DNA of 64,000 nt from Flavobacterium ranwuense (GCF_004349315.1 NZ_SMLH01000001.1:983144-1047143); one strand, 5' to 3'; positions 44,976-54,427 are shown, counted from the first letter of the stretch. A program made the numbers and translations. Notes: generated by a model from the sequence alone, not told the origin.

Positions 44976-47630
44976 TTAGAACTGCTGTCCAATGATAAAA
45001 TGGGTTTCCCATCCATTAGCTTTTGCTTGTCCTGGCAATGTATCAAAACCGTGTCCAAAATCAATTCCCAATAAACCAAATGCTGGCATAAATACACGTA
45101 AACCAACTCCAGCTGAGCGATTTAATGCAAATGGATTATAGCTTTTGAAATCCTTAAACGATGACCCTGCTTCTATAAATGCCAATGCGTAAATTGAAGC
45201 CGATGATTTTAGTGTTATAGGATAACGCAATTCCATTGAAAATTTATTAAAAACAGTAGCTCCGATTTGATCTCCTGTCTCATTTACAGGCGTCAACGAG
45301 TTGTTAGGATATCCTCTCAACTGTACTGTTTCTCTACCATCCATTGAATAATTTGCCAGTCCATCACCACCAAGATAGAATCGTTCAAAAGGAACAACAC
45401 CTCTGTCTTGATTGTATGCTCCAAGGAAACCAAATTCTGTTAAAGTTCTAAGCACTAATTTACCATAAATTTTTGTATACCAGTCTGCTTTGAACTTTAT
45501 TTTGTAATATTCTAACCAATTAAAACGCTCTTGATCTACTTTACTGATATTTGTTGCTGCAAGAGTATAATCAGTAACTTTATTCCCATTGGTGTCAATA
45601 TAATCTCCTATTTGAACAATGTTTCCATTGGCATCCGGCACATTTTGGCGGTCAACAGTATTTTTTAATTTATATTCTTCTTTATCTCCTAATGTTGCAT
45701 AATCTGTTCCGTTTAGCAATGAATAAGGAGGGGTTAATTTAGCTGAAATACTAAACTCCGATCCGTACGTTGGAAAAATTGGATTCACACCTTTATTACT
45801 TCTTGTTAATCCTATGGTATAAGCCATGTTTCTAGATGTTCCATCTCCAAAGGTAAATAATCCGGTATTGTAATTATTTAAATCATAATGTTGGTAACTT
45901 AAAGATTGTGACAATACAAAGAAATCATCTGGAACAGTCAGTCTTTTTGCTAAACCAACAGACAATGTCATGATATTAAAACTTTTAGTTTTATCCGCTT
46001 TTTGTGTAACAAAATTATTTAAAAATTGTTTACTGTACGATAACGAAGTACTAAATTGTACTGGTTTTTTTCCGCCAAACCAAGGTTCAGAAAATGAAAC
46101 GCTATACGTTTGAAAGAAAGTACTGGCTTGTAAACGTAAAGAAACTTTTTGACCATCTCCCATAGGCAATGGCTTATACGAATCTTTGTTTAACATGTTT
46201 CTTGCTGAAAAGTTGTTAAACGATAGTCCAAGAGTACCGATGAAACCACCTCCGCCATAACCACCTTGAAGTTCAATTTGACTCGAACCTTTTTCTACAA
46301 GATTGTATTCAATATCAACTGTTCCCGCTCCCGAATCTACATTCTTGAACTTTGGATCAATCGCTTCCGGATCAAAAAATCCTAGTTGTCCAATTTCACG
46401 AATGGTTCTAACTAATTCTTCTTTGCTGTATTTTTCTCCTGGTTTTGTTCTTAATTCACGATAAATCACACGGTCATTTGTTTTGTCATTTCCAACAACA
46501 GTAATTTTGTTGAAATAAGCAATTGGTCCTTCAGTGATTCGTATTTCAAAATCAATAGTGTCATTTGCTGTTCTTACCTCAACGGCATTTATATTAGAAA
46601 ATAAATAACCATTATTTTTATATAAATTGTCAATGTCTTCGCCATCAGGTTTTGATGCATCTGCAATTCTTTTTTGCAGCAGAACACCATTGTAGGTTTC
46701 TCCTTTTTTAACACCTAATATTCGGCTTAATCCTTGATCGGTATACACCGTATTCCCTAAAAATTTAATGTCTCCAAAGTAATATTTATTACCTTCTTCT
46801 ACATTTATTTTAATTGATAATGCGTTCTTTTCTTTGTCAAAAGTTACAGAATCCGAAAGTATTCTGGCATCTCTGTATCCCTTTTCCTTATAAGCTGAAA
46901 CTACTTTTTCTAAATCAGTTTTATATTTATCTTTTATAAACTTTGATGCTTTTAGAATGCGAATAGGATTTTTTTGTTTCGTTTCCTTCATCGCTTTTCG
47001 CAAAGCTTTGTCTGACATTTTTGTATTTCCTACAAAATCAATTTTTTGAATTTTTACTTTTTCCCCTTTGTCGATACTCACAAGCATATTCACTTGATTT
47101 ACCGTCGAAGTATCTTTTACAGTGTTTATGTTTACTTTAGTATTATAGAAACCGTCCTTTTTGTATTTATTTTCTATGTAGTTTTTGGTGGTAGTAATCA
47201 AGTTTTCATTAACTACTTTCCCTTTATTTAGACTGTTGTCTTTTATTAAAGCTTCTGTTTTCGTTTTCTTAACGCCTACAAATTTTACTTGGTTTAATTT
47301 AGGTAACTCTACAATATTCAAATCAAGATAAATACTGTCATTCTGTACTTTATTTACATAAAATGAAATTTCATCGAAGAGACCCAGTTTTCCCAGTTTT
47401 TTTATAGCAGCACTGATTTCTTCACCAGGAATTGTTATTTCTTGTCCTTTTTCTAAACCTGAAAAAGTTACTACAGTTTGAGAGTTGAAACTAATATCTC
47501 CAACTACAGTCACATCGGCTAAAATGTATTTTTTCCCTTGATCAAAAGGAACTCTTTCTTGAGCTTTAACTTGTGTAAAACTTCCAAAAATCAAAACGGT
47601 AAGGACTATTTTTATGCTTTTATTTAACAC
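44976..47630 (-). CDS. bamA: BamA, outer-membrane protein assembly factor
   Basis: An 884-residue Omp85 protein: signal peptide (SIKIVLTVLIFGSFTQVKAQ), five POTRA domains (about 30-440) and a 16-strand barrel ending HFIIGQQF with the expected terminal Phe. BamA inserts beta-barrel proteins into the outer membrane. I chose GTG 47630, 8 nt after the uppS stop, because the signal peptide starts there; the frame is open to 47768 but that would overlap uppS by 131 nt. Cotranscribed with porG, uppS and two ompH genes. Confidence 0.93.
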   Translation of the reverse strand: MLNKSIKIVLTVLIFGSFTQVKAQERVPFDQGKKYILADVTVVGDISFNSQTVVTFSGLEKGQEITIPGEEISAAIKKLGKLGLFDEISFYVNKVQNDSIYLDLNIVELPKLNQVKFVGVKKTKTEALIKDNSLNKGKVVNENLITTTKNYIENKYKKDGFYNTKVNINTVKDTSTVNQVNMLVSIDKGEKVKIQKIDFVGNTKMSDKALRKAMKETKQKNPIRILKASKFIKDKYKTDLEKVVSAYKEKGYRDARILSDSVTFDKEKNALSIKINVEEGNKYYFGDIKFLGNTVYTDQGLSRILGVKKGETYNGVLLQKRIADASKPDGEDIDNLYKNNGYLFSNINAVEVRTANDTIDFEIRITEGPIAYFNKITVVGNDKTNDRVIYRELRTKPGEKYSKEELVRTIREIGQLGFFDPEAIDPKFKNVDSGAGTVDIEYNLVEKGSSQIELQGGYGGGGFIGTLGLSFNNFSARNMLNKDSYKPLPMGDGQKVSLRLQASTFFQTYSVSFSEPWFGGKKPVQFSTSLSYSKQFLNNFVTQKADKTKSFNIMTLSVGLAKRLTVPDDFFVLSQSLSYQHYDLNNYNTGLFTFGDGTSRNMAYTIGLTRSNKGVNPIFPTYGSEFSISAKLTPPYSLLNGTDYATLGDKEEYKLKNTVDRQNVPDANGNIVQIGDYIDTNGNKVTDYTLAATNISKVDQERFNWLEYYKIKFKADWYTKIYGKLVLRTLTEFGFLGAYNQDRGVVPFERFYLGGDGLANYSMDGRETVQLRGYPNNSLTPVNETGDQIGATVFNKFSMELRYPITLKSSASIYALAFIEAGSSFKDFKSYNPFALNRSAGVGLRVFMPAFGLLGIDFGHGFDTLPGQAKANGWETHFIIGQQF

Positions 47631-47637
47631 TAAAAAA

Positions 47638-48378
47638 TTATTTAATTTGTTCACTTGTTTTTCCAAATCTACGTTCTCTTTTTTGATAACTAATGATAGC
47701 CTCATATAAATCTTGTTCTTTAAAGTCTGGCCACAATATGTCAGTAAAATACAATTCTGAATAGGCAATCTGCCACAACAAAAAGTTACTTATCCTATGT
47801 TCTCCACTTGTTCGTATTAATAAATCTACGTCAGGTAAATTTTGCGTGTAAAGATGCTCATTAATAATGGAATCGTCAATAGTGTCTATTGAAATTATAT
47901 TATTTTTAACTTTATTACAGATGTTTCTGACTGCGCTGACAATTTCTTCTCTAGAACCGTAGCTTAACGCCAGAGTCAAAGTCATTTGTGTATTGTCTTT
48001 AGTTTTATCAATAACATCAAGTAGTTCTTTTTGTGCTGATTTCGGTAATTTTTCTAAATTACCGATAGCATTCAGTTTGATGTTGTTTTTTTGGAGTGTT
48101 ACAAGTTCTTTTTTTAAGGAGTTGATAAGCACTTTCATTAAAGTTTCAACTTCTAGTTTTGGTCTGTTCCAGTTTTCAGTGGAGAAAGCATATAAAGTAA
48201 GGAATTCGATGCCGAGCTTAGCGCTGGCTTCAATGATTGCTTTAACGGATTTTGTTCCGCTTTCATGACCTAAAGCTCTTAAAAGGCCTTGTTGTTTTGC
48301 CCAGCGGCCATTACCATCCATTATGATAGCCAAATGTTTTGGCAAGTTATTCTTGTTGATCGTCTCTAGTAAATTCAT
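47638..48378 (-). CDS. uppS: Isoprenyl (undecaprenyl diphosphate) synthase
   Basis: A 246-residue cis-prenyltransferase with the catalytic Asp21 in IIMDGNGRWAK and the terminal DLLIRTSGEHRISNFLLWQ and ELYFTDILWPDF motifs. It makes the C55 lipid carrier for peptidoglycan and O-antigen. I chose ATG 48378 since family members start at NLLETINKNNLPKH; an upstream in-frame start at 48414 would run into porG. It lies 4 nt after porG. Confidence 0.96.
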   Translation of the reverse strand: MNLLETINKNNLPKHLAIIMDGNGRWAKQQGLLRALGHESGTKSVKAIIEASAKLGIEFLTLYAFSTENWNRPKLEVETLMKVLINSLKKELVTLQKNNIKLNAIGNLEKLPKSAQKELLDVIDKTKDNTQMTLTLALSYGSREEIVSAVRNICNKVKNNIISIDTIDDSIINEHLYTQNLPDVDLLIRTSGEHRISNFLLWQIAYSELYFTDILWPDFKEQDLYEAIISYQKRERRFGKTSEQIK

Positions 48379-48382
48379 TTTT

Positions 48383-49066
48383 TTATTCTGCACAATAACA
48401 GGGTTTATTTCCAAAGGTATACGTTAAGGTAACTCCTGAAAAAACATACCAATCATTATTATTTATATTTCCAAATTGGAGTGTTTCCAAATTTTTATTT
48501 TTTGGATTACTTCCGTCTATATTATCCGTCAAAGTATATCTTGCGCCAACTTCTGCAGCCAATATTAAACTAGGAGTAATATTTGATTTTATTCCTAGAG
48601 TCATTGGCACTGCAAATGAACCTGTGTTTCTATCTTTTTTAGTTTCGCCGTTCAATACATACAATTCATCGTGTCTAAAATAACTTATGCCTGAATGCAC
48701 ATATGGAGTGATTTTAGTACTGGAATCATGAAGATCAAAATCAAAAAAGTTGAATTCAAGGCCTAAAGATACTTCTTTTATGCCGTTTTCAAAACGATAG
48801 CCCCTTTGGTTTCTACCGGCTTCTTTTGAATCTAAATCATTTGAAACGATTTTTGATTGTGTATAAGAAAATCGATAAGCATGTCTGGCACTTTTATTCC
48901 ACTTGTATAGCAATCCGAAAGCAGGTTCATTTGGCGAAACATAAGTTGTAGGGCCAACATCTCCAATAAAATTGCTTCCGCCTAAAAACACACCAACCTC
49001 ATGTATCTGAGCATGGAGAGCCATAAAAGGGAAAAAGCAAAAAAACAAATAAATTTTTTTGTTCAT
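48383..49066 (-). CDS. porG: PorG-type (DUF6089) T9SS outer-membrane protein
   Basis: A 227-residue beta-barrel protein with signal peptide (KIYLFFCFFPFMALHAQ), early HEVGVFLGGSNFIGDVG, and a C-terminal TLTYTFGNKPCYCAE. DUF6089/PorG is the outer-membrane partner of the PorK-PorN ring of the type IX secretion system. Position at the head of porG-uppS-bamA-ompH-ompH is the arrangement I recall in Flavobacteria. A full promoter precedes it. Confidence 0.88.
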   Translation of the reverse strand: MNKKIYLFFCFFPFMALHAQIHEVGVFLGGSNFIGDVGPTTYVSPNEPAFGLLYKWNKSARHAYRFSYTQSKIVSNDLDSKEAGRNQRGYRFENGIKEVSLGLEFNFFDFDLHDSSTKITPYVHSGISYFRHDELYVLNGETKKDRNTGSFAVPMTLGIKSNITPSLILAAEVGARYTLTDNIDGSNPKNKNLETLQFGNINNNDWYVFSGVTLTYTFGNKPCYCAE

Positions 49067-49084
49067 TTAATCAAAAATTGCGTG

Positions 49085-49113
49085 CAAATATAATAATTAT
49101 CAATTCGATTCAA
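49085..49113 (-). promoter_or_regulatory. Promoter of the porG-uppS-bamA-ompH operon
   Basis: On the minus strand TTG (49113-49111), an 18-nt spacer and TATATTTG (49092-49085) match the TTG-N17-23-TAnnTTTG consensus in full. The -7 element ends 18 nt before the porG start. Confidence 0.7.
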
Positions 49114-49234
49114 TACCCATTGAGTTAAATGTGTGTTTTTTTAATAATTAACTGTTAAACGCACACTAAATGAATATTTGTTTCACTAAAACGGGAAAAA
49201 TTGATAAAATCGTATAGCGTTTGATTAAAATGAT

Positions 49235-50119
49235 TTAATTCCTCTTGTCTTCTCCCCAAAGTAATTTGCTGCGAAGTGTTTTCAAAAATGTTTCTTCGGG
49301 AATTTCGACCATGTTAATTTGAAAAGGGGTTTTCTTTAAAGTCAGAATCGATTCGTTTTTTATTGAGGTAACTCTGGAATCTAAGGAGACCAAATAGTAT
49401 TCCTCTCTTCCCGAAACTTTTAATCGGATTTCAGTTTCATCCGGGACTACAAGTGGCCTGGCAGTAAGGTTATGAGGAGCAATAGGAGTAATGACTAAGC
49501 TTTTTACATCAGGGGTCAAAATTGGACCACCACAGCTAAGGGAATATCCTGTGGATCCTGTTGGTGTAGAAATGATTAAACCGTCAGCCCAATAGGAATT
49601 CAAAAACTCATCATTCAAGTACGTGTCAATCGTAATCATCGAAGTGGTGTCTTTTCGGCTGACCGTAATTTCATTCATGGCAAAATTGATTTCTTCAATG
49701 GATTCATTCGGAGGCGAGCACGTTAAACTCAATAATGCTCTTTTAGAAATCGTATATTTTTTATCAATTACAAATTGCATAAACGATGCAATATTCTCTT
49801 TTTGTACAGAAGCCAAGAAACCTAGCCTGCCTGCATTTATACCTAGAATTGGTATGCCGGAATCTCTGACTAATGTTGCGGCTCTTAGTATAGTTCCATC
49901 TCCGCCTATGCTTATCAGCATATCAAAACTAGCATCCAGCTCCGTATGGGATGTAAAAGTTTTGTATTTTTTTTCTACAATCTTCCGTTCGTTAAGCATC
50001 AATAAAAAATGAGACTCGATAATCATCTCTACATTGTTTTTGTTAAAAAAAACAAAGATGTCGTTTATGATGGGTTCTGTGCTGTTTTGATAATATTGAC
50101 CGTAGATAGCTACTTTCAT
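49235..50119 (-). CDS. nadK: NAD kinase
   Basis: A 294-residue NAD kinase with the GGDGT motif (72-76, Asp74 catalytic) and GINAGRLGFLA, followed by the NEITVSR and TPTGSTGYSLSCGG substrate motifs. It phosphorylates NAD to NADP. Preceded by a CBS gene on the same strand with a 78-nt gap that carries three CGRTTAAAC motifs. Confidence 0.96.
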   Translation of the reverse strand: MKVAIYGQYYQNSTEPIINDIFVFFNKNNVEMIIESHFLLMLNERKIVEKKYKTFTSHTELDASFDMLISIGGDGTILRAATLVRDSGIPILGINAGRLGFLASVQKENIASFMQFVIDKKYTISKRALLSLTCSPPNESIEEINFAMNEITVSRKDTTSMITIDTYLNDEFLNSYWADGLIISTPTGSTGYSLSCGGPILTPDVKSLVITPIAPHNLTARPLVVPDETEIRLKVSGREEYYLVSLDSRVTSIKNESILTLKKTPFQINMVEIPEETFLKTLRSKLLWGEDKRN

Positions 50120-50125
50120 CTTTTT

Positions 50126-50192
50126 GTTTAATCGTTTAATGTTGATATGTTTATTTTGGCGCTTAATCGATTAAACAAATAATCGGTTAAAC
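50126..50192. repeat. Three CGRTTAAAC motifs between the CBS and nadK genes
   Basis: CGATTAAAC occurs on the minus strand at 50126-50134 and on the plus strand at 50168-50176, with CGGTTAAAC at 50184-50192. The first two are in inverted orientation and could pair. A related AATCGATTAAACAA lies at 32802-32815 in the exporter operon. Confidence 0.55.
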
Positions 50193-50197
50193 GAAAA

Positions 50198-50857
50198 CTA
50201 TATATTAAGGTATTTGTCTAAATAGTCAGAGCGCTCTTTTAAATTATTGATATAATTATCTTCTTGATGTTCCGATATGATTTCATAATTGTATCTTCTA
50301 AAAGTTTGAATGATTTCATTCATCGCGCCCAAAGTTATTTTTAAAGTTACTTCAACACTCTCAATATCCGCTTCAGAGATGAATAGCCCTAAAAGTTTTC
50401 CGTTATTGCTTTCTATAATTTGAGTAATTTGACTCATCGAATAATCCAAAACTCCTTTTTTGACAACAATGATTCCGCCTGGTTCTTTTAAAAATGGTGT
50501 TTCATGAAAAAATTTCATAATATCCTCTATTTCATAATACCCCACGTATGTATTGTTTTCGTCCAAAATGGGAACTAAATTGGTGTGGTTTTTTGCAAAA
50601 ACTTCTAAAACATCCAGCCACATCGTATTTGTTCTGGTAAAAAAACCGTCTAGAGTAAATCGATAATCCGCTACTTTTTTATCACTGTCAAAAGTCTCTA
50701 TATCTTCGGATGCAATACTGCCAATATAAATTCCCTCTTCAATAATTGGAAAATGAGAAAAGTGTAATTCACTAAAAAAGTCTTGAACAGTCGCAATAGA
50801 ATCTTGGCTGTCAATGGCTTTAAAGTCATTGGTGATATATTCTGTAATTTCTGTCAT
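50198..50857 (-). CDS. CBS-domain protein (AcuB-like)
   Basis: A 219-residue soluble protein with two CBS motifs (about 10-60 and 75-125) and a C-terminal ACT-like region (about 130-200: GGIIVVKKGVLDYSMSQI). This CBS-plus-ACT layout resembles AcuB. It probably binds nucleotides and regulates something unknown; it lies upstream of nadK on the same strand. Confidence 0.82.
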   Translation of the reverse strand: MTEITEYITNDFKAIDSQDSIATVQDFFSELHFSHFPIIEEGIYIGSIASEDIETFDSDKKVADYRFTLDGFFTRTNTMWLDVLEVFAKNHTNLVPILDENNTYVGYYEIEDIMKFFHETPFLKEPGGIIVVKKGVLDYSMSQITQIIESNNGKLLGLFISEADIESVEVTLKITLGAMNEIIQTFRRYNYEIISEHQEDNYINNLKERSDYLDKYLNI

Positions 50858-50923
50858 AAATCAATCGGGAATATTTCATGCAAAATAATCAAAAATAAGC
50901 AAAATCTCCTAAGTTTTACTTTG

Positions 50924-50931
50924 TATTTTTG
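50924..50931 (+). promoter_or_regulatory. Candidate -7 element for pdxJ
   Basis: TATTTTTG fits TAnnTTTG, 39 nt before the pdxJ start. A matching minus-strand TATTTTTG (50897-50890) faces the CBS gene, so the interval may hold divergent promoters. Confidence 0.4.
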
Positions 50932-50970
50932 TTCCAATAAATACTAGTATCAAAATCAAAAAGTGTTCTA

Positions 50971-51684
50971 ATGACAAAATTAAGTGTAAACATCAATAAA
51001 ATAGCTACTTTGCGAAATGCTCGTGGAGGAAATGTTCCCGATTTATTAAAAGTAGCTACCGATATTCAAAAGTTTGGTGCCGAAGGAATCACCATTCATC
51101 CCCGTCCGGATGAGCGCCACATTCGCTATCAAGATGCCCGAGATTTAAAGTCTATCGTTTACACCGAATATAATATTGAAGGAAATCCAGAGAAAACCTT
51201 TATCAATCTGGTTCTCGAAATAAAACCGACGCAAGTGACTTTGGTGCCGGATGCAATCGATGCCATAACGTCAAATGCAGGTTGGGATACCATAAAACAC
51301 GCTGCATATTTAACCGAAATCGTTCAGGAATTTCAACGCAACGGAATCAGAACTTCCATTTTTGTAGATCCTGTTCTCGAAATGATTGAAGGCGCGAAAA
51401 AAATTGGAACCGAAAGAATCGAATTGTACACAGAGGCATTTGCACATCAATACGGTTTAGGAAATCCAGATGGAATAAAACCGTATACGGAATCAGCAAT
51501 TTTAGCCAATGAATTAGGACTAGGAATCAATGCAGGTCACGATTTGAGTTTAGATAACATTCAGTTTTTCAAACAAAATATTCCGGGATTACTAGAAGTT
51601 TCCATTGGTCACGCACTGATTTCCGAAGCCATTTATCTGGGATTGGATAATGTGGTGAATATGTATTTGCAAAAATTAAAATAA
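50971..51684 (+). CDS. pdxJ: Pyridoxine 5'-phosphate synthase
   Basis: A 237-residue TIM-barrel enzyme of normal length with LSVNINKIATLRNARGGNVPD at the start, the HPRPDERHI motif (43-51) and the C-terminal NAGHDLSLDN and VSIGHALISEA motifs. It condenses 1-deoxyxylulose 5-phosphate with aminoacetone phosphate in the DXP-dependent vitamin B6 route. No other pdx gene is in view. Confidence 0.96.
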   Translation: MTKLSVNINKIATLRNARGGNVPDLLKVATDIQKFGAEGITIHPRPDERHIRYQDARDLKSIVYTEYNIEGNPEKTFINLVLEIKPTQVTLVPDAIDAITSNAGWDTIKHAAYLTEIVQEFQRNGIRTSIFVDPVLEMIEGAKKIGTERIELYTEAFAHQYGLGNPDGIKPYTESAILANELGLGINAGHDLSLDNIQFFKQNIPGLLEVSIGHALISEAIYLGLDNVVNMYLQKLK

Positions 51685-51722
51685 TTTTTTTTGAATATTG
51701 ATTGACGAATTATGAATGCAGA

Positions 51723-51763
51723 AATCTGCAATCTAAAATCGTTAATCTGCAATCTAAAATCAA
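51723..51763. repeat. Short tandem direct repeat before the hydrolase gene
   Basis: AATCTGCAATCTAAAATC occurs twice, 21 bp apart, ending next to the hydrolase start codon. Role unknown; no coding potential. Confidence 0.65.
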
Positions 51764-52522
51764 ATGTTATACTCAAAAATAGAAGGCTCAGGGCAACCGC
51801 TTTTAATTCTCCACGGATTTCTGGGAATGTCTGATAATTGGAAAACACTCGGAACGCAATTTGCGGCTGATTTTCAGGTTCACATACTGGATTTACGCAA
51901 CCACGGCCGAAGCTTACATTCAGAAGAATTTAGTTATGAAGTGATGGTTCAAGATGTCTTCGAGTATTGCGAAGCCAATAATTTAGAAAACATCAATGTC
52001 ATCGGGCATTCCATGGGCGGGAAAGTAGCGATGCTTTTGGCAACGACACATCCGGAATTGGTTGATAAACTTATTGTTGCTGACATCGGACCAAAATTTT
52101 ATCCGCAACACCATCAGGATATTTTGGTGGGACTGAATGCCGTTGATTTTTCATTAAAACCAAGCCGAAACGAAGTCGAAGAAATCATGGCCAGTTATGT
52201 CCCTGATTTTGGAACCAGACAATTCTTAATGAAAAATTTATTTTGGCAGGAGCCAGGACAACTCGCCTTCCGATTTAATTTGGAAGTTTTTAACAGAAAA
52301 ATGGATGAAATTGGAATTCCTTTACCTGAAGGATTCATTTTCGAGAAACCAACGTTGTTCATTCGAGGCGGAAATTCCAATTATATTCTGGACAGTGATT
52401 TTGAAAACATAAAACAACATTTCCCTGATTCAAGCATCGAAACGATTCCTAATGTAGGGCATTGGCTTCATGCCGAAAACCCAACCGAATTTTACCAAAA
52501 AGTGACTTCTTTTTTGAAATAA
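51764..52522 (+). CDS. Alpha/beta-hydrolase (YbfF-like esterase)
   Basis: A 252-residue alpha/beta-hydrolase with oxyanion-hole LHGFLG (17-22), nucleophile Ser83 in GHSMGGK and catalytic His233 in NVGHWLHAE. It resembles the YbfF acyl-CoA/ester hydrolases of Gram-negative bacteria, cytosolic and of broad specificity. It starts 79 nt after pdxJ, the gap holding only a short repeat. Confidence 0.88.
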   Translation: MLYSKIEGSGQPLLILHGFLGMSDNWKTLGTQFAADFQVHILDLRNHGRSLHSEEFSYEVMVQDVFEYCEANNLENINVIGHSMGGKVAMLLATTHPELVDKLIVADIGPKFYPQHHQDILVGLNAVDFSLKPSRNEVEEIMASYVPDFGTRQFLMKNLFWQEPGQLAFRFNLEVFNRKMDEIGIPLPEGFIFEKPTLFIRGGNSNYILDSDFENIKQHFPDSSIETIPNVGHWLHAENPTEFYQKVTSFLK

Positions 52523-52576
52523 ACGTAATAATTTTAAATTTTCACTACATTTATTAAAACTTTAAAACAAAAATTC

Positions 52577-52921
52577 ATGAATTTACTGATTAAAATTCTT
52601 ATCACTTCGGGCTTAGTATTACTAATTGCGAACTTTATGCCGGGTGTTCGTGTAGCAGGATTTACTACAGCATTAATCGTAGCAATTGTTCTAGGGTTAC
52701 TTAATATATTTATCAAACCAATATTGGTAATACTTACATTGCCGGTTACTATTATTACTTTAGGATTGTTTTTATTGGTTATTAATGCACTTATGATTTT
52801 GTTATGTACAAAAATTGTTGGCGGATTTAGTGTCGATACGTTTTGGACGGCCTTGTTCTTTAGTATCATATTGTCAGTATTACAGTCCATAATGAATGGG
52901 ATATTGGGAGAAGGAAAATAA
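52577..52921 (+). CDS. YvlD / phage-holin-4-like membrane protein
   Basis: A 114-residue protein of four hydrophobic helices with the family pattern NFMPGVRVAGFTTALIVAI and LNIFIKPILVILTLPVTIIT. Despite its Pfam name this family is chromosomal and widespread; it is linked to membrane stress (YvlD) rather than phage lysis. Stand-alone gene, no phage genes nearby. Confidence 0.85.
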   Translation: MNLLIKILITSGLVLLIANFMPGVRVAGFTTALIVAIVLGLLNIFIKPILVILTLPVTIITLGLFLLVINALMILLCTKIVGGFSVDTFWTALFFSIILSVLQSIMNGILGEGK

Positions 52922-52979
52922 AGATTTGTTTTTAACACGTATTTGTGAATGAATTAATTTACAGTATTTGTTAATTTTA

Positions 52980-52987
52980 TAACTTTG
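52980..52987 (+). promoter_or_regulatory. Candidate -7 element for the metal island
   Basis: TAACTTTG fits TAnnTTTG, 21 nt before the Cys-rich protein gene, the first gene of the copper/metal island. Confidence 0.4.
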
Positions 52988-53008
52988 CAAATCTATATAA
53001 GATAAACA

Positions 53009-53380
53009 ATGTCTAAAAATTTTTACATAGTGTTATTAGTTGTGCTTGGTTTCTTTATGACACCAAGCGCGGCTTTTGCATGTGGAACAAAAACGGAGAA
53101 GGCATGTTGCAAAAAAGAATCTCCTTCGAAAAAGGAGAAAAAAGAATGTTGTAAAAAAGAACAGTCTTCAAAAGAGAAATCTCATGATGGTTGTAATGGA
53201 GCTTGTAAGGATGTTTCTTGTAATAGCTCAACTGTTTACTTGGGTCTGACTTCATTGTTTTATACCGAATTGAATAATCAACTCTTCAGTTTTTCTACTG
53301 AAAAACAAAATTACTATTATTCAGAAATCTTTATTTCTTCCGATTTCCGTTCTATTTGGCTTCCACCTAAAATAAGCTAA
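53009..53380 (+). CDS. Secreted Cys/Lys-rich probable metal-binding protein
   Basis: A 123-residue protein with signal peptide (FYIVLLVVLGFFMTPSAAFA). Next comes a short segment with eight cysteines at 25, 33, 34, 47, 48, 62, 66 and 71, many in CCKKE units, and a C-terminal segment without cysteines. The paired cysteines and high lysine content suggest soft-metal (copper, silver, zinc) binding in the periplasm. I recognise no named family. It opens the island; 151 nt with no gene separate it from the next start. Confidence 0.75.
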   Translation: MSKNFYIVLLVVLGFFMTPSAAFACGTKTEKACCKKESPSKKEKKECCKKEQSSKEKSHDGCNGACKDVSCNSSTVYLGLTSLFYTELNNQLFSFSTEKQNYYYSEIFISSDFRSIWLPPKIS

Positions 53381-53531
53381 ATTCCTTTATGACAGCCAAA
53401 AGACTGTCCAATTCAAAGCATTTATGCTTTACAATCATTAAATTTTAGTCGAATATAATTTGAAATATAGCGAAACAGGCTATTGTTTTCAATGTTTTTT
53501 GCGACTAATTCACCTCAAAATTATTCATATA

Positions 53532-54407
53532 ATGAACTCAATAAAAAGAGTATTGATGGCAATAATCCTATTGCTTTCAGTTACAATTGCAAGCGCGCAA
53601 ATTAAAAACGGTAAAACAGAAACGGTAAAAATATACGGTAACTGTGACATGTGTAAAAGCAAGATAGAAACTGCCGGAAACCTGAAAAAAGTGGCAAAAG
53701 TCGAGTGGAATAAAGATTCTAAAATGGCAACACTTACGTATGATTCCTCTAAAACGAGTCAGGACGAAATCTTGAAACGCATTGCTTTAGCCGGTTATGA
53801 CAGCGATAAATTTCTAGCTCCGGATGCTACTTATGACGCATTACATGGATGTTGTCAATATGAAAGAGAAGCAAAAGTAGCCGTTTCAACAGAGATGAAA
53901 ATGGAAAGTGCTGCTGCAGAAAATCATGCAAACCACGCCAATCACTCTGATAATACGGTTGCAAAACAACAAGTGGATACTAAATTAAAAGCTGTTTTTG
54001 ACAACTATTTTTTATTGAAAGATGCTTTGGTAAAAACTGACGGAAACAATGCTTCTTTAAAAGCGAAGGATTTATTATCGGCAATCAATTCCGTGAAAAT
54101 GGAAACTCTAAAATCGGAGGAACATATTGTTTGGATGAAAGAAATGAACGGTTTAATGGCTGGTGCCAAGAATATTTGGGAAACTCAAGACATCAAACGT
54201 CAAAGAGAATTTTTCATTCCTTTTTCAAAATCCATTTACGAATTGATAAAAGTGGCTAAATATGAAACTCCGGTTTATCTTCAGTTTTGTCCTATGGCAA
54301 ATGGTGGTAAAGGCGCAAACTGGTTGAGTAAAGAGAACGCGGTTAAAAACCCATATTACGGTTCTCAAATGATGACTTGCGGAAAAACGGTCGAAACGAT
54401 TCAATAA
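53532..54407 (+). CDS. HMA domain plus DUF3347 periplasmic protein
   Basis: A 291-residue secreted protein: signal peptide (RVLMAIILLLSVTIASAQ), an HMA-like domain (about 28-100) with the metal pair Cys38/Cys41 in YGNCDMCKSK, a linker with a His-rich NHANHANHS and HGCC (105-108), and a DUF3347 domain (about 145-291) ending with QFCPM (Cys253) and MTCG (Cys283). I chose ATG 53532, which begins the signal peptide; the frame is open to 53460. A second DUF3347 protein lies at 56343. Likely a periplasmic copper carrier or store (inference). Confidence 0.82.
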   Translation: MNSIKRVLMAIILLLSVTIASAQIKNGKTETVKIYGNCDMCKSKIETAGNLKKVAKVEWNKDSKMATLTYDSSKTSQDEILKRIALAGYDSDKFLAPDATYDALHGCCQYEREAKVAVSTEMKMESAAAENHANHANHSDNTVAKQQVDTKLKAVFDNYFLLKDALVKTDGNNASLKAKDLLSAINSVKMETLKSEEHIVWMKEMNGLMAGAKNIWETQDIKRQREFFIPFSKSIYELIKVAKYETPVYLQFCPMANGGKGANWLSKENAVKNPYYGSQMMTCGKTVETIQ

Positions 54408-54427
54408 CTGTTTAAAAAGAATATAAC

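Noticed and set aside
47631..47768. Longer BamA start at 47768
   Set aside because: It would put 46 residues before the signal peptide and overlap uppS by 131 nt.
52577..52921. Phage holin, hence a prophage remnant
   Set aside because: The family name is historical; no other phage gene lies nearby and the family is common on chromosomes.
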